A stretch of 17,696 bases of DNA. Source: Patescibacteria group bacterium (GTDB lineage: Bacteria > Patescibacteriota > UBA1384). A program made the position numbers and the translations under genes. The stretch is from contig JAGOOF010000007.1 of assembly GCA_017992655.1 (NCBI GenBank), positions 1 to 17,696 on the forward strand, read 5' to 3'. Under the pieces are notes generated by a model that saw nothing but the letters and a program-made list of their open reading frames with translations, was not told the DNA's origin and made no database searches. This document shows positions 7,129 to 15,568 of this stretch, in pieces (position 1 is the stretch's first letter; each line of letters starts with the position of its first letter).

Positions 7129-7438
7129 CGCAACCGACGAAACGTTCGACAAAGAAGTTTTACAGGCAGAAAAACCAGTGTTGGTCGATTTTTGGGCGTC
7201 CTGGTGTGGCCCGTGCCAAATGCTCAAACCAACCGTGGAAAAAATTGCCGAAGAGATGAAAGATAAAATTAAAGTTGTTCTCGTGGAGGTCGATCACAGC
7301 CCGTCCTCTGCAGGAAAATATAACGTTATGAGCGTGCCCACCCTATTAATTATTGAAAAAGGGCAGGTAAAAAGTCAAATGATAGGGGCTCAAAGCGAAG
7401 AAGATCTTAAAGCCAAGATTAACGAAGCAATTAAATAG
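7109..7438 (+). CDS. trxA: Thioredoxin
   Basis: This 109-residue classical thioredoxin carries the active site WCGPC (Cys33, Cys36), the buried Asp27 in VDFWASW, and the cis-proline loop SVPT (Pro77). There is no signal peptide, so it is cytosolic. The start is the ATG at 7109 because AAAGGAG (7098-7104) lies 4 bases upstream; a reading from 7064 would add unrelated residues. It overlaps the DUF6580 gene by 20 bases. Thioredoxin is the usual reductant for the C-terminal cysteines of class II ribonucleotide reductase, so its place at the end of this run makes it the likely electron donor for NrdJ, though it may serve other proteins as well. Confidence 0.95.
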   Translation: MPQVAINATDETFDKEVLQAEKPVLVDFWASWCGPCQMLKPTVEKIAEEMKDKIKVVLVEVDHSPSSAGKYNVMSVPTLLIIEKGQVKSQMIGAQSEEDLKAKINEAIK

Positions 7439-7468
7439 AAGCTACCAAAGAAGTTATCCCTCTTGGAC

Positions 7469-7474
7469 TATATT
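7469..7474 (+). promoter_or_regulatory. Possible -10 element of a leaderless helicase mRNA
   Basis: TATATT ends 5 bases before the ATG at 7480, which would put the transcription start at or beside the start codon. No Shine-Dalgarno sequence is present in the 41-base gap. No convincing -35 box is visible. This is consistent with leaderless expression but rests on one hexamer. Confidence 0.3.
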
Positions 7475-7479
7475 AGCGT

Positions 7480-10392
7480 ATGAAAGATTTAACCTCCGGT
7501 CTCAACGAAGAGCAAAAAAAAGCAGTTATGCATAGTGGCGGGCCTCTTTTGGTGTTGGCGGGAGCAGGAACCGGCAAAACCACCGTTGTTACACGAAGAA
7601 TTGCGTGGCTCATAAACCATGAAAAAATTGCTCCTTCGAATATCTTAGCGTTAACATTTACAGAAAAAGCAGGCGCAGAGATGGAGTCACGTGTTGATAA
7701 ACTAGTGCCTTACGGCTATGTTGATACATGGATATCCACATTTCATGCTTTTGCAGACCGTATTTTACGGCAATACGCGCTAGAATCAAACTTAACCTCT
7801 AACTACAAGGTATTGAGCCAGAGTGAGCAGGCGGTTTTTCTCCGCGAGCATATTTATGATTTTGACATTGATATTGTGCGCCCCGCGAGCAACCCCACAA
7901 AAAACATTCCGGCGATCATCGAACATATAAACCACCTCAAAGACGAGCTTATTAGCCCTGCGCAATACCTCCGCTTTGCTCAAAAAAAAATAGAGGGTGC
8001 GAGGGAGGGGAGTGAAGAAAAAGAAGCGAGCCGTTATTTAGAGCTTGCAAAAATCTATAGTGGCTACCAAGAATTATTAGAAATGAATGACCTTGTCGAT
8101 TTTGGCGAGCAGATACTTAAAACCGTGCAGCTTCTGGAAGAAAATAGCCACATTCTGCACACTTTACAGGAAAAATTTCGCCATTGTCTGGTAGATGAGT
8201 TTCAAGACACTAACCCTGCACAAAATAGGCTCGTTGAACTTCTTTTCGGTCCAAAAGCGCTCCACCAAAACATCACCGTTGTGGGCGACGACGACCAGTC
8301 TATTTATCAGTTTAGAGGAGCAGCTGTACAAAATATTTTAGAATTTCAAAAAACGTGGCCTAAAACAAAAATAATTGTTTTAAATAAAAACTACCGGTCG
8401 GGGCAGATTCTCTTGGATAGAGCTTATGATCTAATAAAGTTTAACAACCCGGAAAGGTTGGAAATAAAAGCAAAAATAAATAAGAGGTTAAAATCGAGTA
8501 CTCTCGGTGAAAGTCCCAAATTCAATCTCTATGAAGAAGATTTTAGTGAAAGTCAGGCAATAGTAGAAGAAATAATCAAGCTAAAGCAAGAGGGGAGAAA
8601 ATATAACGACATCGCAATTTTAACGCGCGCCAATAATCACAGCGACTCTATAGTTTACGCTCTGCGTGCTCGAGGCGTCCCTTACATTGCTCCAGGTTCA
8701 AGCGGATTATACGATGAACCGATTATTCGTCTTATTGTCAGTTTTATCCAATCTATTAGTAATTATAATGATTACCTCAGTTATTTTTATTTAGCAACCT
8801 CCGATATCTACAAAATAAACACACGAACATTCACCGCCATCATTGGCTACGCCCAAAACAATAACTTACACTTTGGACGGGCGCTTGACCGCATTGCCTC
8901 TAAAAATTACGCTCTAGACCAATTAATAGGGGATGAAGTAGAAAAGATCGACCATTTTATTAGCGATATTAACAGATACAGCGACTTTTCGCGCACACAT
9001 AATGTTGGTGAAGTTGTTTACAAATGGCTCAATGAAACCAATATCCTCAAAAAACTCATTAAAAAAGCAGAGGATGATCTTCTAGCGCAAATAGAGCTTG
9101 AAAACATCGCAGAGTTTTACGAGAAGATCAAAAACTTTTTACGTTCTTCTTCGTATGGAGACACAAGGCACTTCGTTGATAATCTTCAGCTTCTTGTCGA
9201 GGCGGGCGAGAATCCGTCCTTACGTCAGGAGAATAATGATATAAACGCTGTGGCTATATTAACCGTTCATAGCGCGAAGGGACTAGAATGGCCAATAGTT
9301 TTTTTACCCTCTCTTGCTGATGATCGCTTCCCCACTCGTCACCGTCAAGGCGCCCTACCACTACCGGAAGAGCTTGTTAAGGTAAGGATCGATAAAGATA
9401 ACCACGTTAGAGAAGAAAGAAGATTGTTTTATGTGGCAATGACGCGCTGTAAAGAAAAATTAATTATGAGTGTTGCAAAGCGTTATGACCGTGGCGTAAG
9501 GGAAAAAAAGATTACACGTTTTGTTTACGAGTCACTTGGAGAAAAAATCACGCAAATAAAAAAGCAATCCGCCCCAAGTGCCATCGAAAAAATATCAATA
9601 TTTTCTGACAATAAAAAGCAGGGGAGAACTAAGGAAAAAAGAAAATTTGATTTTACAAGAAACAGTGTAACACCACACCAAATAGATGACTATCTTACCT
9701 GTCCCAAGAAATTCGAATTTGTCCATATCATTAAGATGCCTATTCTAACAAATTGGCAGGTGCAATATGGCAATGCCATTCACCAGGCGGTTGAGTTTTA
9801 TTACAAAAGAAAGTTAGAAAAAAAACCTCTTACGCTTGAGGAGGTGCTTTCGGTTTATAAAGAAGCATGGCGCTCAGAGGGCTATGCGAGCTTCGAGCAC
9901 GAACAGGCAAAAAAGACCATCGGGGAAAAGTCTCTATGTGCTTTTTTTGAAAAAGAGGAGAAATTGAAAAGAGATATTCTCGCCGTGGAATCACCCTTTG
10001 AGTTCTATGTTGGAAAAACAAAAATACGGGGGCGCTATGACACAGTGTTTTGTGAAAATAAGAAAAAAATTATTATGGATTTTAAAACTTCCGATGTTGA
10101 CGAAGAAAAAAAAGCAAAGGAAAGAGTAAGAAAATCTACCCAGATGCAGATATATGCCCTATCCGAAGAAATTATTACTGGCCTGAGGCCAGAAGTTGGT
10201 TTATACTTTATTGAGTCAGGGTTTATTGCTCGCCACAACTTTAGCGATAAGGAAATAGAAAAAACGAAAAAAATTATTGAGGACGCAAAAGAGGGGATCG
10301 AAAAACAAAATTTTAAAGCAAGCCCGGGATACAACCAATGCCGTTGGTGTGCTTATAAAACGATATGTCCTTACAAAGCGAAAGGAGCATAA
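7480..10392 (+). CDS. UvrD/PcrA-type helicase fused to PD-(D/E)XK nuclease
   Basis: This 970-residue superfamily 1A DNA helicase carries a C-terminal RecB/AddB-like nuclease and probably acts in DNA repair or end processing. Helicase motifs in order: Q-motif LNEEQ (Gln12), Walker A GAGTGKTT (Lys33), LALTFTEKAGAEM, Walker B VDEFQDTN (Asp239, Glu240), GDDDQSIYQFRG, NYRS, VHSAKGLEWPIVF and RLFYVAMTR. The nuclease region (about 730-970) shows Asp854 in GRYD and Asp867/Lys869 in MDFKTSD. Cys741 (CPKKF) together with Cys954, Cys957 and Cys963 (CRWCAYKTIC) gives the AddB/Cas4-type iron-sulfur cluster spacing. No AddA or RecC partner is visible nearby, so it may work alone or with a distant partner, as in AdnA/AdnB-like systems. 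The start lacks a Shine-Dalgarno sequence. The stop overlaps the next gene as TAATG. Confidence 0.93.
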   Translation: MKDLTSGLNEEQKKAVMHSGGPLLVLAGAGTGKTTVVTRRIAWLINHEKIAPSNILALTFTEKAGAEMESRVDKLVPYGYVDTWISTFHAFADRILRQYALESNLTSNYKVLSQSEQAVFLREHIYDFDIDIVRPASNPTKNIPAIIEHINHLKDELISPAQYLRFAQKKIEGAREGSEEKEASRYLELAKIYSGYQELLEMNDLVDFGEQILKTVQLLEENSHILHTLQEKFRHCLVDEFQDTNPAQNRLVELLFGPKALHQNITVVGDDDQSIYQFRGAAVQNILEFQKTWPKTKIIVLNKNYRSGQILLDRAYDLIKFNNPERLEIKAKINKRLKSSTLGESPKFNLYEEDFSESQAIVEEIIKLKQEGRKYNDIAILTRANNHSDSIVYALRARGVPYIAPGSSGLYDEPIIRLIVSFIQSISNYNDYLSYFYLATSDIYKINTRTFTAIIGYAQNNNLHFGRALDRIASKNYALDQLIGDEVEKIDHFISDINRYSDFSRTHNVGEVVYKWLNETNILKKLIKKAEDDLLAQIELENIAEFYEKIKNFLRSSSYGDTRHFVDNLQLLVEAGENPSLRQENNDINAVAILTVHSAKGLEWPIVFLPSLADDRFPTRHRQGALPLPEELVKVRIDKDNHVREERRLFYVAMTRCKEKLIMSVAKRYDRGVREKKITRFVYESLGEKITQIKKQSAPSAIEKISIFSDNKKQGRTKEKRKFDFTRNSVTPHQIDDYLTCPKKFEFVHIIKMPILTNWQVQYGNAIHQAVEFYYKRKLEKKPLTLEEVLSVYKEAWRSEGYASFEHEQAKKTIGEKSLCAFFEKEEKLKRDILAVESPFEFYVGKTKIRGRYDTVFCENKKKIIMDFKTSDVDEEKKAKERVRKSTQMQIYALSEEIITGLRPEVGLYFIESGFIARHNFSDKEIEKTKKIIEDAKEGIEKQNFKASPGYNQCRWCAYKTICPYKAKGA

Positions 10393-10979
10393 TGATTACA
10401 GCTCATGAAGCCTATAAAAGAATAATTATATTCGCCCTTTTTATTCCTTTAATTGCGTTTTCTGGTTGTGCGCAAAAAGAAGAGGAGGAAAATACCGCAA
10501 TCAAAGAAAAGGGTAACGAAGAAAGCCCGGTCATATTACCGAAAGAGCAAATCACGGGCAAAAAAGCTTCTATAAAGACAAATAAAGGAGAGATTGTAAT
10601 TGAGCTATTCGGAGATAGAGCGCCTCTTACAGTGAGTAATTTTGTTGATCTTACAAATAAAGGGTTTTACAACGGGCTTACTTTTCATCGTGTCGAGCCA
10701 TCGTTTGTCATACAAGGAGGAGATCCAGAGGGTAATGGTACGGGTAATCCTGGCTATTTTTTTAAAGATGAGCCGGTAATCGGTGAATACACGAGAGGAA
10801 TTGTCGCAATGGCGAATTCAGGGCCAAACACGAACGGGTCGCAGTTTTTCATCTGCCTGGAAGATTTGAGAGGAAAGCTAGAAAAAAAATATAATTTATT
10901 CGGTAAAGTTGTTTCAGGAATGGATGTGGTTGATAAAATAGCGGTAGGCGATAAAATGGAATCAGTATCGATTGAGTAA
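10392..10979 (+). CDS. Peptidyl-prolyl isomerase (cyclophilin) lipoprotein
   Basis: This 195-residue enzyme catalyses cis-trans isomerisation of X-Pro bonds, probably outside the membrane where it helps secreted proteins fold. The ATG at 10392 overlaps the helicase stop and has AAAGGAG 4 bases upstream. Residues 9-25 form a signal segment ending AFSGC, with Cys26 as the lipid-modified residue. An acidic linker follows (EEEEN and on to about residue 55), and then the cyclophilin domain (about 57-195). The domain shows FHRVEPSFVIQGGDP with catalytic Arg100, the GIVAMANSGPNTNGSQFF core, and YNLFGKVVSGMDVVDKI. All core motifs are present, so it should be active. Confidence 0.95.
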   Translation: MITAHEAYKRIIIFALFIPLIAFSGCAQKEEEENTAIKEKGNEESPVILPKEQITGKKASIKTNKGEIVIELFGDRAPLTVSNFVDLTNKGFYNGLTFHRVEPSFVIQGGDPEGNGTGNPGYFFKDEPVIGEYTRGIVAMANSGPNTNGSQFFICLEDLRGKLEKKYNLFGKVVSGMDVVDKIAVGDKMESVSIE

Positions 10980-11010
10980 GTTTTCTACCCATTATTAAAA
11001 AAGGAGAAAT

Positions 11011-11265
11011 ATGGCACTAAAAAAGGAAGAATTTACATTGAGAGGGGAGGATGTTGTCAAAAAAGTGAGCGAGATTATAAAAGAGGGTAACGCTCATAAG
11101 ATTATTATTAAAAATCCCAACGGAGAAGAAGTGGCTCGCTTTTCTCTCACTCTCGGAGTAATGGGAGCAGCTCTCGCCCCCGTTCTTGCTGCAGTCGGAG
11201 CAATTGCCGCTGTGCTAACAAGTTGCACCGTTATTGTAGAAAAAAAAGAAGGTAAGAAAAAATGA
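11011..11265 (+). CDS. DUF4342 family protein
   Basis: This 84-residue protein starts after AAGGAG with normal spacing and overlaps rmuC as ATGA. It matches the DUF4342 pattern: an N-terminal helix pair (GEDVVKKVSEIIKEGNAHK), a short beta hairpin KIIIKNPNGEEVARFSL, then a hydrophobic Ala/Val/Leu segment (about 46-71) ending TSCTVIVEKK. The first part resembles a UBA/TS-N-like helical domain and the second a membrane-associating helix. The family has no known function that I can name. The tail is Lys-rich. Tight coupling to rmuC hints at a shared process. Confidence 0.85.
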   Translation: MALKKEEFTLRGEDVVKKVSEIIKEGNAHKIIIKNPNGEEVARFSLTLGVMGAALAPVLAAVGAIAAVLTSCTVIVEKKEGKKK

Positions 11266-12395
11266 TCGTCGCAATTATTGCGCTGGCAATTGTAGTTTTT
11301 TTGCTTTGTGGTGCACTTGTTGCCCTTATTGTGCGTCAAAAGAAGACTCAAGATCAGGCACTCAATGAGGATGTGTTAGCGCGTATTACTGCTGAAGCGC
11401 TACATAAAAACAGTGCGCAGTTTCTTTTGATGGCAAAGCAACAGCTCGATAGTCAAAAATCTGAAATCAGGACCGACCTGGAAGGGAAAAAATCTGCCAT
11501 CAATGACCTAATCACAGAAATTCGCCGTGACATTTCGCGCAACGAGCAACGTCTAAGCCAAAGCGACGAAGAAAGAGTGAGATCATTTTCTTCACTTAAA
11601 AAAGAGCTGGAAACATACAGAGAAGTGACCAACGAGCTTAAGGGGAGCACTGATCAGCTAAGAAGCTTGCTTTCTAACAACCAGCTTAGAGGCCAATTCG
11701 GTGAGCAAGTAGCGGAAAACCTTTTAAAGATGGCTGGCTTTGTCATTGGGCAGGATTATGTCGTCAACAAAACGCAAGAAACAGTAGATACACGCCCCGA
11801 CTTCACCATATATCTTCCTGATAAAACTAAAATCAACATTGATGCAAAATTTCCCTACCGTTCCCTTGTGCAATATATAGAGAGCAAGGACAAAGAACAG
11901 CAGGTCGCCCATTTACGCACTTTTCAACAGGACGTAAAGGCAAAAATAAAACAAGTAACAAGCCGCGACTATATCAACCCGGAAGAGAAAACTGTCGACT
12001 TTGTTATTCTCTTTATCCCAAATGAAATGATTTTCAGTTTTATTTACGACCGCTACAACGAGCTGTGGGAAGAGGCGATGAAGCGCAAGGTGATACTAGC
12101 TGGTCCATTTTCCTTTACAGCGATATTAAGAATGATAAAACAAGCGCACACAAACTTTCAGTATCAAGAAAATCTTCAAAATATTATTGGCTTAATTCAT
12201 AAATTCGACTCTGAATATAGCAAGTACTCGGAAGAGGTAGATAAGCTTGGTATAAGAATAGAGTCTGCGAGCCGGCAATTTCGCAATGTTTCAACTACAA
12301 GGGACAGGAAACTAATGGCGGTTGTTGAAAAAATAAAAAGTGAAAAAGCAATAGAATCAACTCCGCCTAAACCAGAACTAGACAATGGCCAATAA
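11262..12395 (+). CDS. rmuC: DNA recombination protein RmuC homologue
   Basis: RmuC proteins limit DNA inversion at short inverted repeats and contain a PD-(D/E)XK-like nuclease fold; how they act is not settled. This one has 377 residues. There is a transmembrane helix at residues 2-24, a coiled-coil-prone charged region (about 45-130), then the RmuC domain with RGQFGEQVAENLL (143-155), RPDFTIYLPD (178-187) and the putative metal-binding strand IDAKFP with Asp194 and Lys196. The conserved FAIPNEMI-type segment reads ILFIPNEMIFSF here. The ATG overlaps the DUF4342 stop as ATGA. The last 11 bases overlap the next gene, so the block is probably cotranscribed. Confidence 0.93.
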   Translation: MIVAIIALAIVVFLLCGALVALIVRQKKTQDQALNEDVLARITAEALHKNSAQFLLMAKQQLDSQKSEIRTDLEGKKSAINDLITEIRRDISRNEQRLSQSDEERVRSFSSLKKELETYREVTNELKGSTDQLRSLLSNNQLRGQFGEQVAENLLKMAGFVIGQDYVVNKTQETVDTRPDFTIYLPDKTKINIDAKFPYRSLVQYIESKDKEQQVAHLRTFQQDVKAKIKQVTSRDYINPEEKTVDFVILFIPNEMIFSFIYDRYNELWEEAMKRKVILAGPFSFTAILRMIKQAHTNFQYQENLQNIIGLIHKFDSEYSKYSEEVDKLGIRIESASRQFRNVSTTRDRKLMAVVEKIKSEKAIESTPPKPELDNGQ

Positions 12396-13698
12396 TATTT
12401 CCATCTTATACGAAGATTCTGCCTGCGCCGTGGTGAATAAGCCGGCAGGCGTATTAACTCATTCTGCTAGTAAGATTGATAATAGCGCCACTTTATCGCA
12501 GTGGTGGGCGAGAGAAGCCAATCTTAACAGTGAAGCATGGCCCGAACCCAGTCGCGCAGGGATCGTACACCGGCTTGACAATGACACAAGCGGGGCAATA
12601 GTACTCGCGAAAAACCCCAAAGTATTAAAAAAAATTCAGGATCAATTTCAAAATCGTAGCGTCAAGAAAAAATATATCGCCCTCGTCGCCGGTGTGCCAC
12701 ATGAAAAACAGGGAATTATTAACACAAAAATATCACGCAACCAAAAAAGAAGAACAAAAAAAACAAGCTCTTTCCTTGGCCTGGATAAAGATGCACGTGA
12801 GGCGATTAGCGAGTACAAGCTAATTACAATAATTGACAAAAATATTTCCCTTGTCCAATTTACTATAAAAACCGGACGCACCCATCAAGTTAGGCTTCAC
12901 GCAAAAACAATTGGCACTCCGATTTTAGGGGACCCAGATTACAACACTAAGATGAGTAGAAAAATATCCTCAGAATATAACGTTAAGAGACAAATGCTCC
13001 ATGCAGTATTTTTGCACTTTAAAAGCCCTCAAAGAATGGTAGATGTTGACATTTTTGCTCCTGTTCCCTCCGATATGAGAAAGTTTTTCACCCCAAAAAT
13101 AAACAAGGCACTCGCGCACGCAACGGGCGAGATAGGGAATAATGAAAAAATCTTTGTCCTAACTGGTCCTTCAGGCGCTGGAAAGGGGAGTGTTGCAAGC
13201 GCCTTAATAGCAATGGATCTCAATTTAGAGTGGGTAAGAACATTGACATCCCGCCCCGAAAGACCAGACGACAGATTTAAAAGCAAACATTTTTTTGTTA
13301 CAAAAAGCGAGTTTCAAAAAATGATAGAAAAAGGAGAGATCCTTGAATACAATTTATATAATGGCAACTACTACGGCACTCCGAGATACGCTGTTATAGA
13401 CGTGCTCACGAAAAAAAAGCATCCTTTGCTTGACATAGACGTTAACGGTGCACTTGCCATAAAAAAAATATACGACAAACAAGCGGTTGTAATATTTATT
13501 GAAGCAACTAAAGATGAGATTATCAAAAGGTTGCACGATAGAGGGATGCCTGATACAGTAATAAATCAACGCCTCTCAATTAGAGAAAGCGAAATAAAAA
13601 TGGAAGAACGCTTTGACTATTCGCTACATAATAAACAAGATCAATTATATAAAACCGTAGCCAACGTTAAAAAGATAATTACGAGGGAGTTACAATGA
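12385..13698 (+). CDS. Fusion: RluA-family pseudouridine synthase + guanylate kinase
   Basis: This 437-residue protein joins two enzymes. Residues 1-235 are an RluA-family RNA pseudouridine synthase without an S4 domain. They show VVNKPAGVLTH, the catalytic motif HRLDNDTSG with Asp65, KKKYIALV, and TGRTHQVRLHAKTIGTPILGDP. Residues 254-437 are a guanylate kinase, which phosphorylates GMP to GDP. They show the P-loop GPSGAGKG (Lys267), GMP-site residues Ser289, Arg290 and Arg293 in LTSRPERP, Glu317 or Glu321, Tyr330 in GNYYGT, and DIDVNGA with Asp350/352. The join at 236-253 is a short linker with no stop codon or frameshift. Both halves keep their catalytic residues. It overlaps rmuC by 11 bases and dsbA as ATGA. 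Which RNA is modified cannot be told. Confidence 0.92.
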   Translation: MANNISILYEDSACAVVNKPAGVLTHSASKIDNSATLSQWWAREANLNSEAWPEPSRAGIVHRLDNDTSGAIVLAKNPKVLKKIQDQFQNRSVKKKYIALVAGVPHEKQGIINTKISRNQKRRTKKTSSFLGLDKDAREAISEYKLITIIDKNISLVQFTIKTGRTHQVRLHAKTIGTPILGDPDYNTKMSRKISSEYNVKRQMLHAVFLHFKSPQRMVDVDIFAPVPSDMRKFFTPKINKALAHATGEIGNNEKIFVLTGPSGAGKGSVASALIAMDLNLEWVRTLTSRPERPDDRFKSKHFFVTKSEFQKMIEKGEILEYNLYNGNYYGTPRYAVIDVLTKKKHPLLDIDVNGALAIKKIYDKQAVVIFIEATKDEIIKRLHDRGMPDTVINQRLSIRESEIKMEERFDYSLHNKQDQLYKTVANVKKIITRELQ

Positions 13699-14363
13699 GA
13701 GCCTTTATGGGAATAGTGATAATGCTTACGCTACTAGTGGGTGCGGTGATGTTTTTTTCAAAAGATAAATCTTCCCCCCAAACTGCTATTGACGGCACAA
13801 GCGACGCCATTGCTTCTTCCGACGAGGGAGGTGAACCCGTCGATCAAGCATTACTTTTAGGCAACGCTCGTCATCGCATTGGGCCCTCTAGTGCGAAAGT
13901 AACTTTGGTTGAATTCTCTGATTTTCAATGCCCTTATTGCAAAATCACCACCGAGAAAATTGAAAAAATAATCGAAAACTTTGAAGGCAAAATTCAATTC
14001 GTCTTCCGCCACTTCCCGCTATCTAGCCACCCGCTTTCACAAAAAGCGGCTGAAGCAACAGAAGCGGCAGCAGCGCAGAATCCAGATAAGTTTTGGGAAA
14101 TGTATTACAAAATATTTGCAAACCAAAGCAATTTAACAGAAAATAGTTTTGCGCAATTTGCGAGCGAGATTGGGCTTGACCTAGAGCGGTTCAACAGCGA
14201 AATGGAGCAAGGAAAATATGCTTCTCTCCCCCAAAAGGATTATGAAGATGGAATAGCTTTGCAGGTCTCTGGCACACCGACTCTTTATCTAAATGGTCGA
14301 GAGATCAGCTCTTCGAGCTATGAAGACCTTGCCGCCCAAATTCAGACAGAATTAGATAAGTAG
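13695..14363 (+). CDS. Membrane-anchored DsbA-like thiol oxidoreductase
   Basis: This 222-residue protein has a signal-anchor helix (about 5-21) with no lipobox, an Ala/Ser/Gly-rich spacer to about residue 55, then a DsbA-type thioredoxin domain. Seen: VTLVEFSDFQCPYC with active-site Cys79-Pro-Tyr-Cys82, the inserted helical region (about 115-185), and the cis-proline loop SGTPTLYLNG with Pro195. It should face the outside and form or isomerise disulfides in exported proteins. The ATG overlaps the fusion-gene stop as ATGA, with GGGAG upstream. No VKOR or DsbB partner that would reoxidise it is visible here. It ends 13 bases from the convergent malic enzyme gene. Confidence 0.93.
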   Translation: MRAFMGIVIMLTLLVGAVMFFSKDKSSPQTAIDGTSDAIASSDEGGEPVDQALLLGNARHRIGPSSAKVTLVEFSDFQCPYCKITTEKIEKIIENFEGKIQFVFRHFPLSSHPLSQKAAEATEAAAAQNPDKFWEMYYKIFANQSNLTENSFAQFASEIGLDLERFNSEMEQGKYASLPQKDYEDGIALQVSGTPTLYLNGREISSSSYEDLAAQIQTELDK

Positions 14364-14376
14364 TAACTTTAAGTTA

Positions 14377-15561
14377 TTAGCGAGCGGACAAAACCGCTTT
14401 TGCTACCTGATCAGATAAACCACTAGTAAAAGGATTCGGAACAATTTTGTTTGACGTTGGTTTTGGTATTGCGCGCGTGATCGCATCAACTGCAGCTTGC
14501 TTCATTTCTTCGCTAATAGTTGTTAGTTCACCGTCGACCACTGCTCTAAAAAGACCAGGAAAAGCGAGAACATTATTAATCTGGTTATCAAAGTCACTCC
14601 TTCCCGTAGCAACAACTTGCGCCCCTGCCTTTAATGCCTCTTCCGGCATTATCTCCGGTGTTGGATTGGAAAGCGCAAAAATAATAGGGCGAGGTGACAT
14701 TGCACGAATCATCTCTTTTGTAATAACACCACGGCCAGAAACGCCGATAATAACGTCGGCATCCTTAGCAACCCTTAAAATATCACCACGCCTTTGCTCA
14801 TTGTTAGATATCCCCGCGATCGCTTGTTTGTAAATATTTTGCCTTTCACGGCCGGCATACAGGGCGCCACTTGTATCCACTACAATTACATCTTGCACTG
14901 CTTGGTATTTTTTTAATCTCGCACACGAACCAGAGAAACAGCGAAGGCCAAGTAGCATGCGGGCAATTGCAAGACCCGCCGCGCCTGCCCCTAAAATTAC
15001 CACCTTCATACTACTGTAGGGCTTACCTACCACTTTCGCGGCGTTGCGCAGAGCTGCTGTCACCACAATTGCCGTTCCGTGTTGGTCGTCATGAAAAACT
15101 GGTATTCCGATGTTTTGTAGACCATCTTCAACTTGAAAACAGGCCGGAGCAGCAATATCTTCTAAGTTTATACCGGCAAAATTTGGGGAGATGTTCTTAA
15201 CTAATTTAATTATTTCGGCTGGGTCCTGTGTTTTTACTACTATAGGCACAGCGTCTATGTTTGCAAATTGCTTCATAAGCAACGCCTTGCCCTCCATTAC
15301 GGGCAATGCCGCCTCCGGCCCAATATTGCCCAGGCCAAGCACAGCTGAACCATCGGAAAGAATCGCGATAAGACGGCCACTCCATGACAAAAAACGAGAA
15401 AGAGCTTTGTCCTTTGCTATTGCGCGACTTGCGTCAGCAACGCCGGGAGTATAAACTAACGATAAATCGTGTTTATTGTTAATTTTACACTTTGAACACA
15501 CTTCGAGCTTACCTTGCCCTTTTTTGTGTAACGCGAGCGCTTCCTTAGATATTTTTTCCAC
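14377..15561 (-). CDS. NAD(P)-dependent malic enzyme, single-domain form
   Basis: This enzyme decarboxylates malate oxidatively to pyruvate and CO2 while reducing NAD or NADP. The 394-residue length is that of the short bacterial form without the C-terminal phosphotransacetylase-like domain of MaeB. Seen: YTPGVA with Tyr37, MEGKALLMKQF with Lys92, NLEDIAAPACF with Glu134/Asp135, and VFHDDQHGT with Asp158/159. The Rossmann loop GAGAAG (191-196), FALSNPTPEIMPEEA and the C-terminal NPFTSGLSDQVAKAV segment are also present. Two small oddities are cysteines in VCSKC near the N-terminus and an insert with CFSGSC just after the Rossmann loop. The start is a GTG with no Shine-Dalgarno sequence; a TACACT hexamer lies 7 bases upstream. 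Cofactor preference cannot be judged. Confidence 0.95.
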   Translation of the reverse strand: MEKISKEALALHKKGQGKLEVCSKCKINNKHDLSLVYTPGVADASRAIAKDKALSRFLSWSGRLIAILSDGSAVLGLGNIGPEAALPVMEGKALLMKQFANIDAVPIVVKTQDPAEIIKLVKNISPNFAGINLEDIAAPACFQVEDGLQNIGIPVFHDDQHGTAIVVTAALRNAAKVVGKPYSSMKVVILGAGAAGLAIARMLLGLRCFSGSCARLKKYQAVQDVIVVDTSGALYAGRERQNIYKQAIAGISNNEQRRGDILRVAKDADVIIGVSGRGVITKEMIRAMSPRPIIFALSNPTPEIMPEEALKAGAQVVATGRSDFDNQINNVLAFPGLFRAVVDGELTTISEEMKQAAVDAITRAIPKPTSNKIVPNPFTSGLSDQVAKAVLSAR

Positions 15562-15568
15562 AACTGAT

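Noticed and set aside
14364..14376. Palindrome TAACTTTAAGTTA between the convergent dsbA-like and malic enzyme genes as a terminator
   Set aside because: The arms leave no room for a loop and no GC pairs or T tract support a hairpin.
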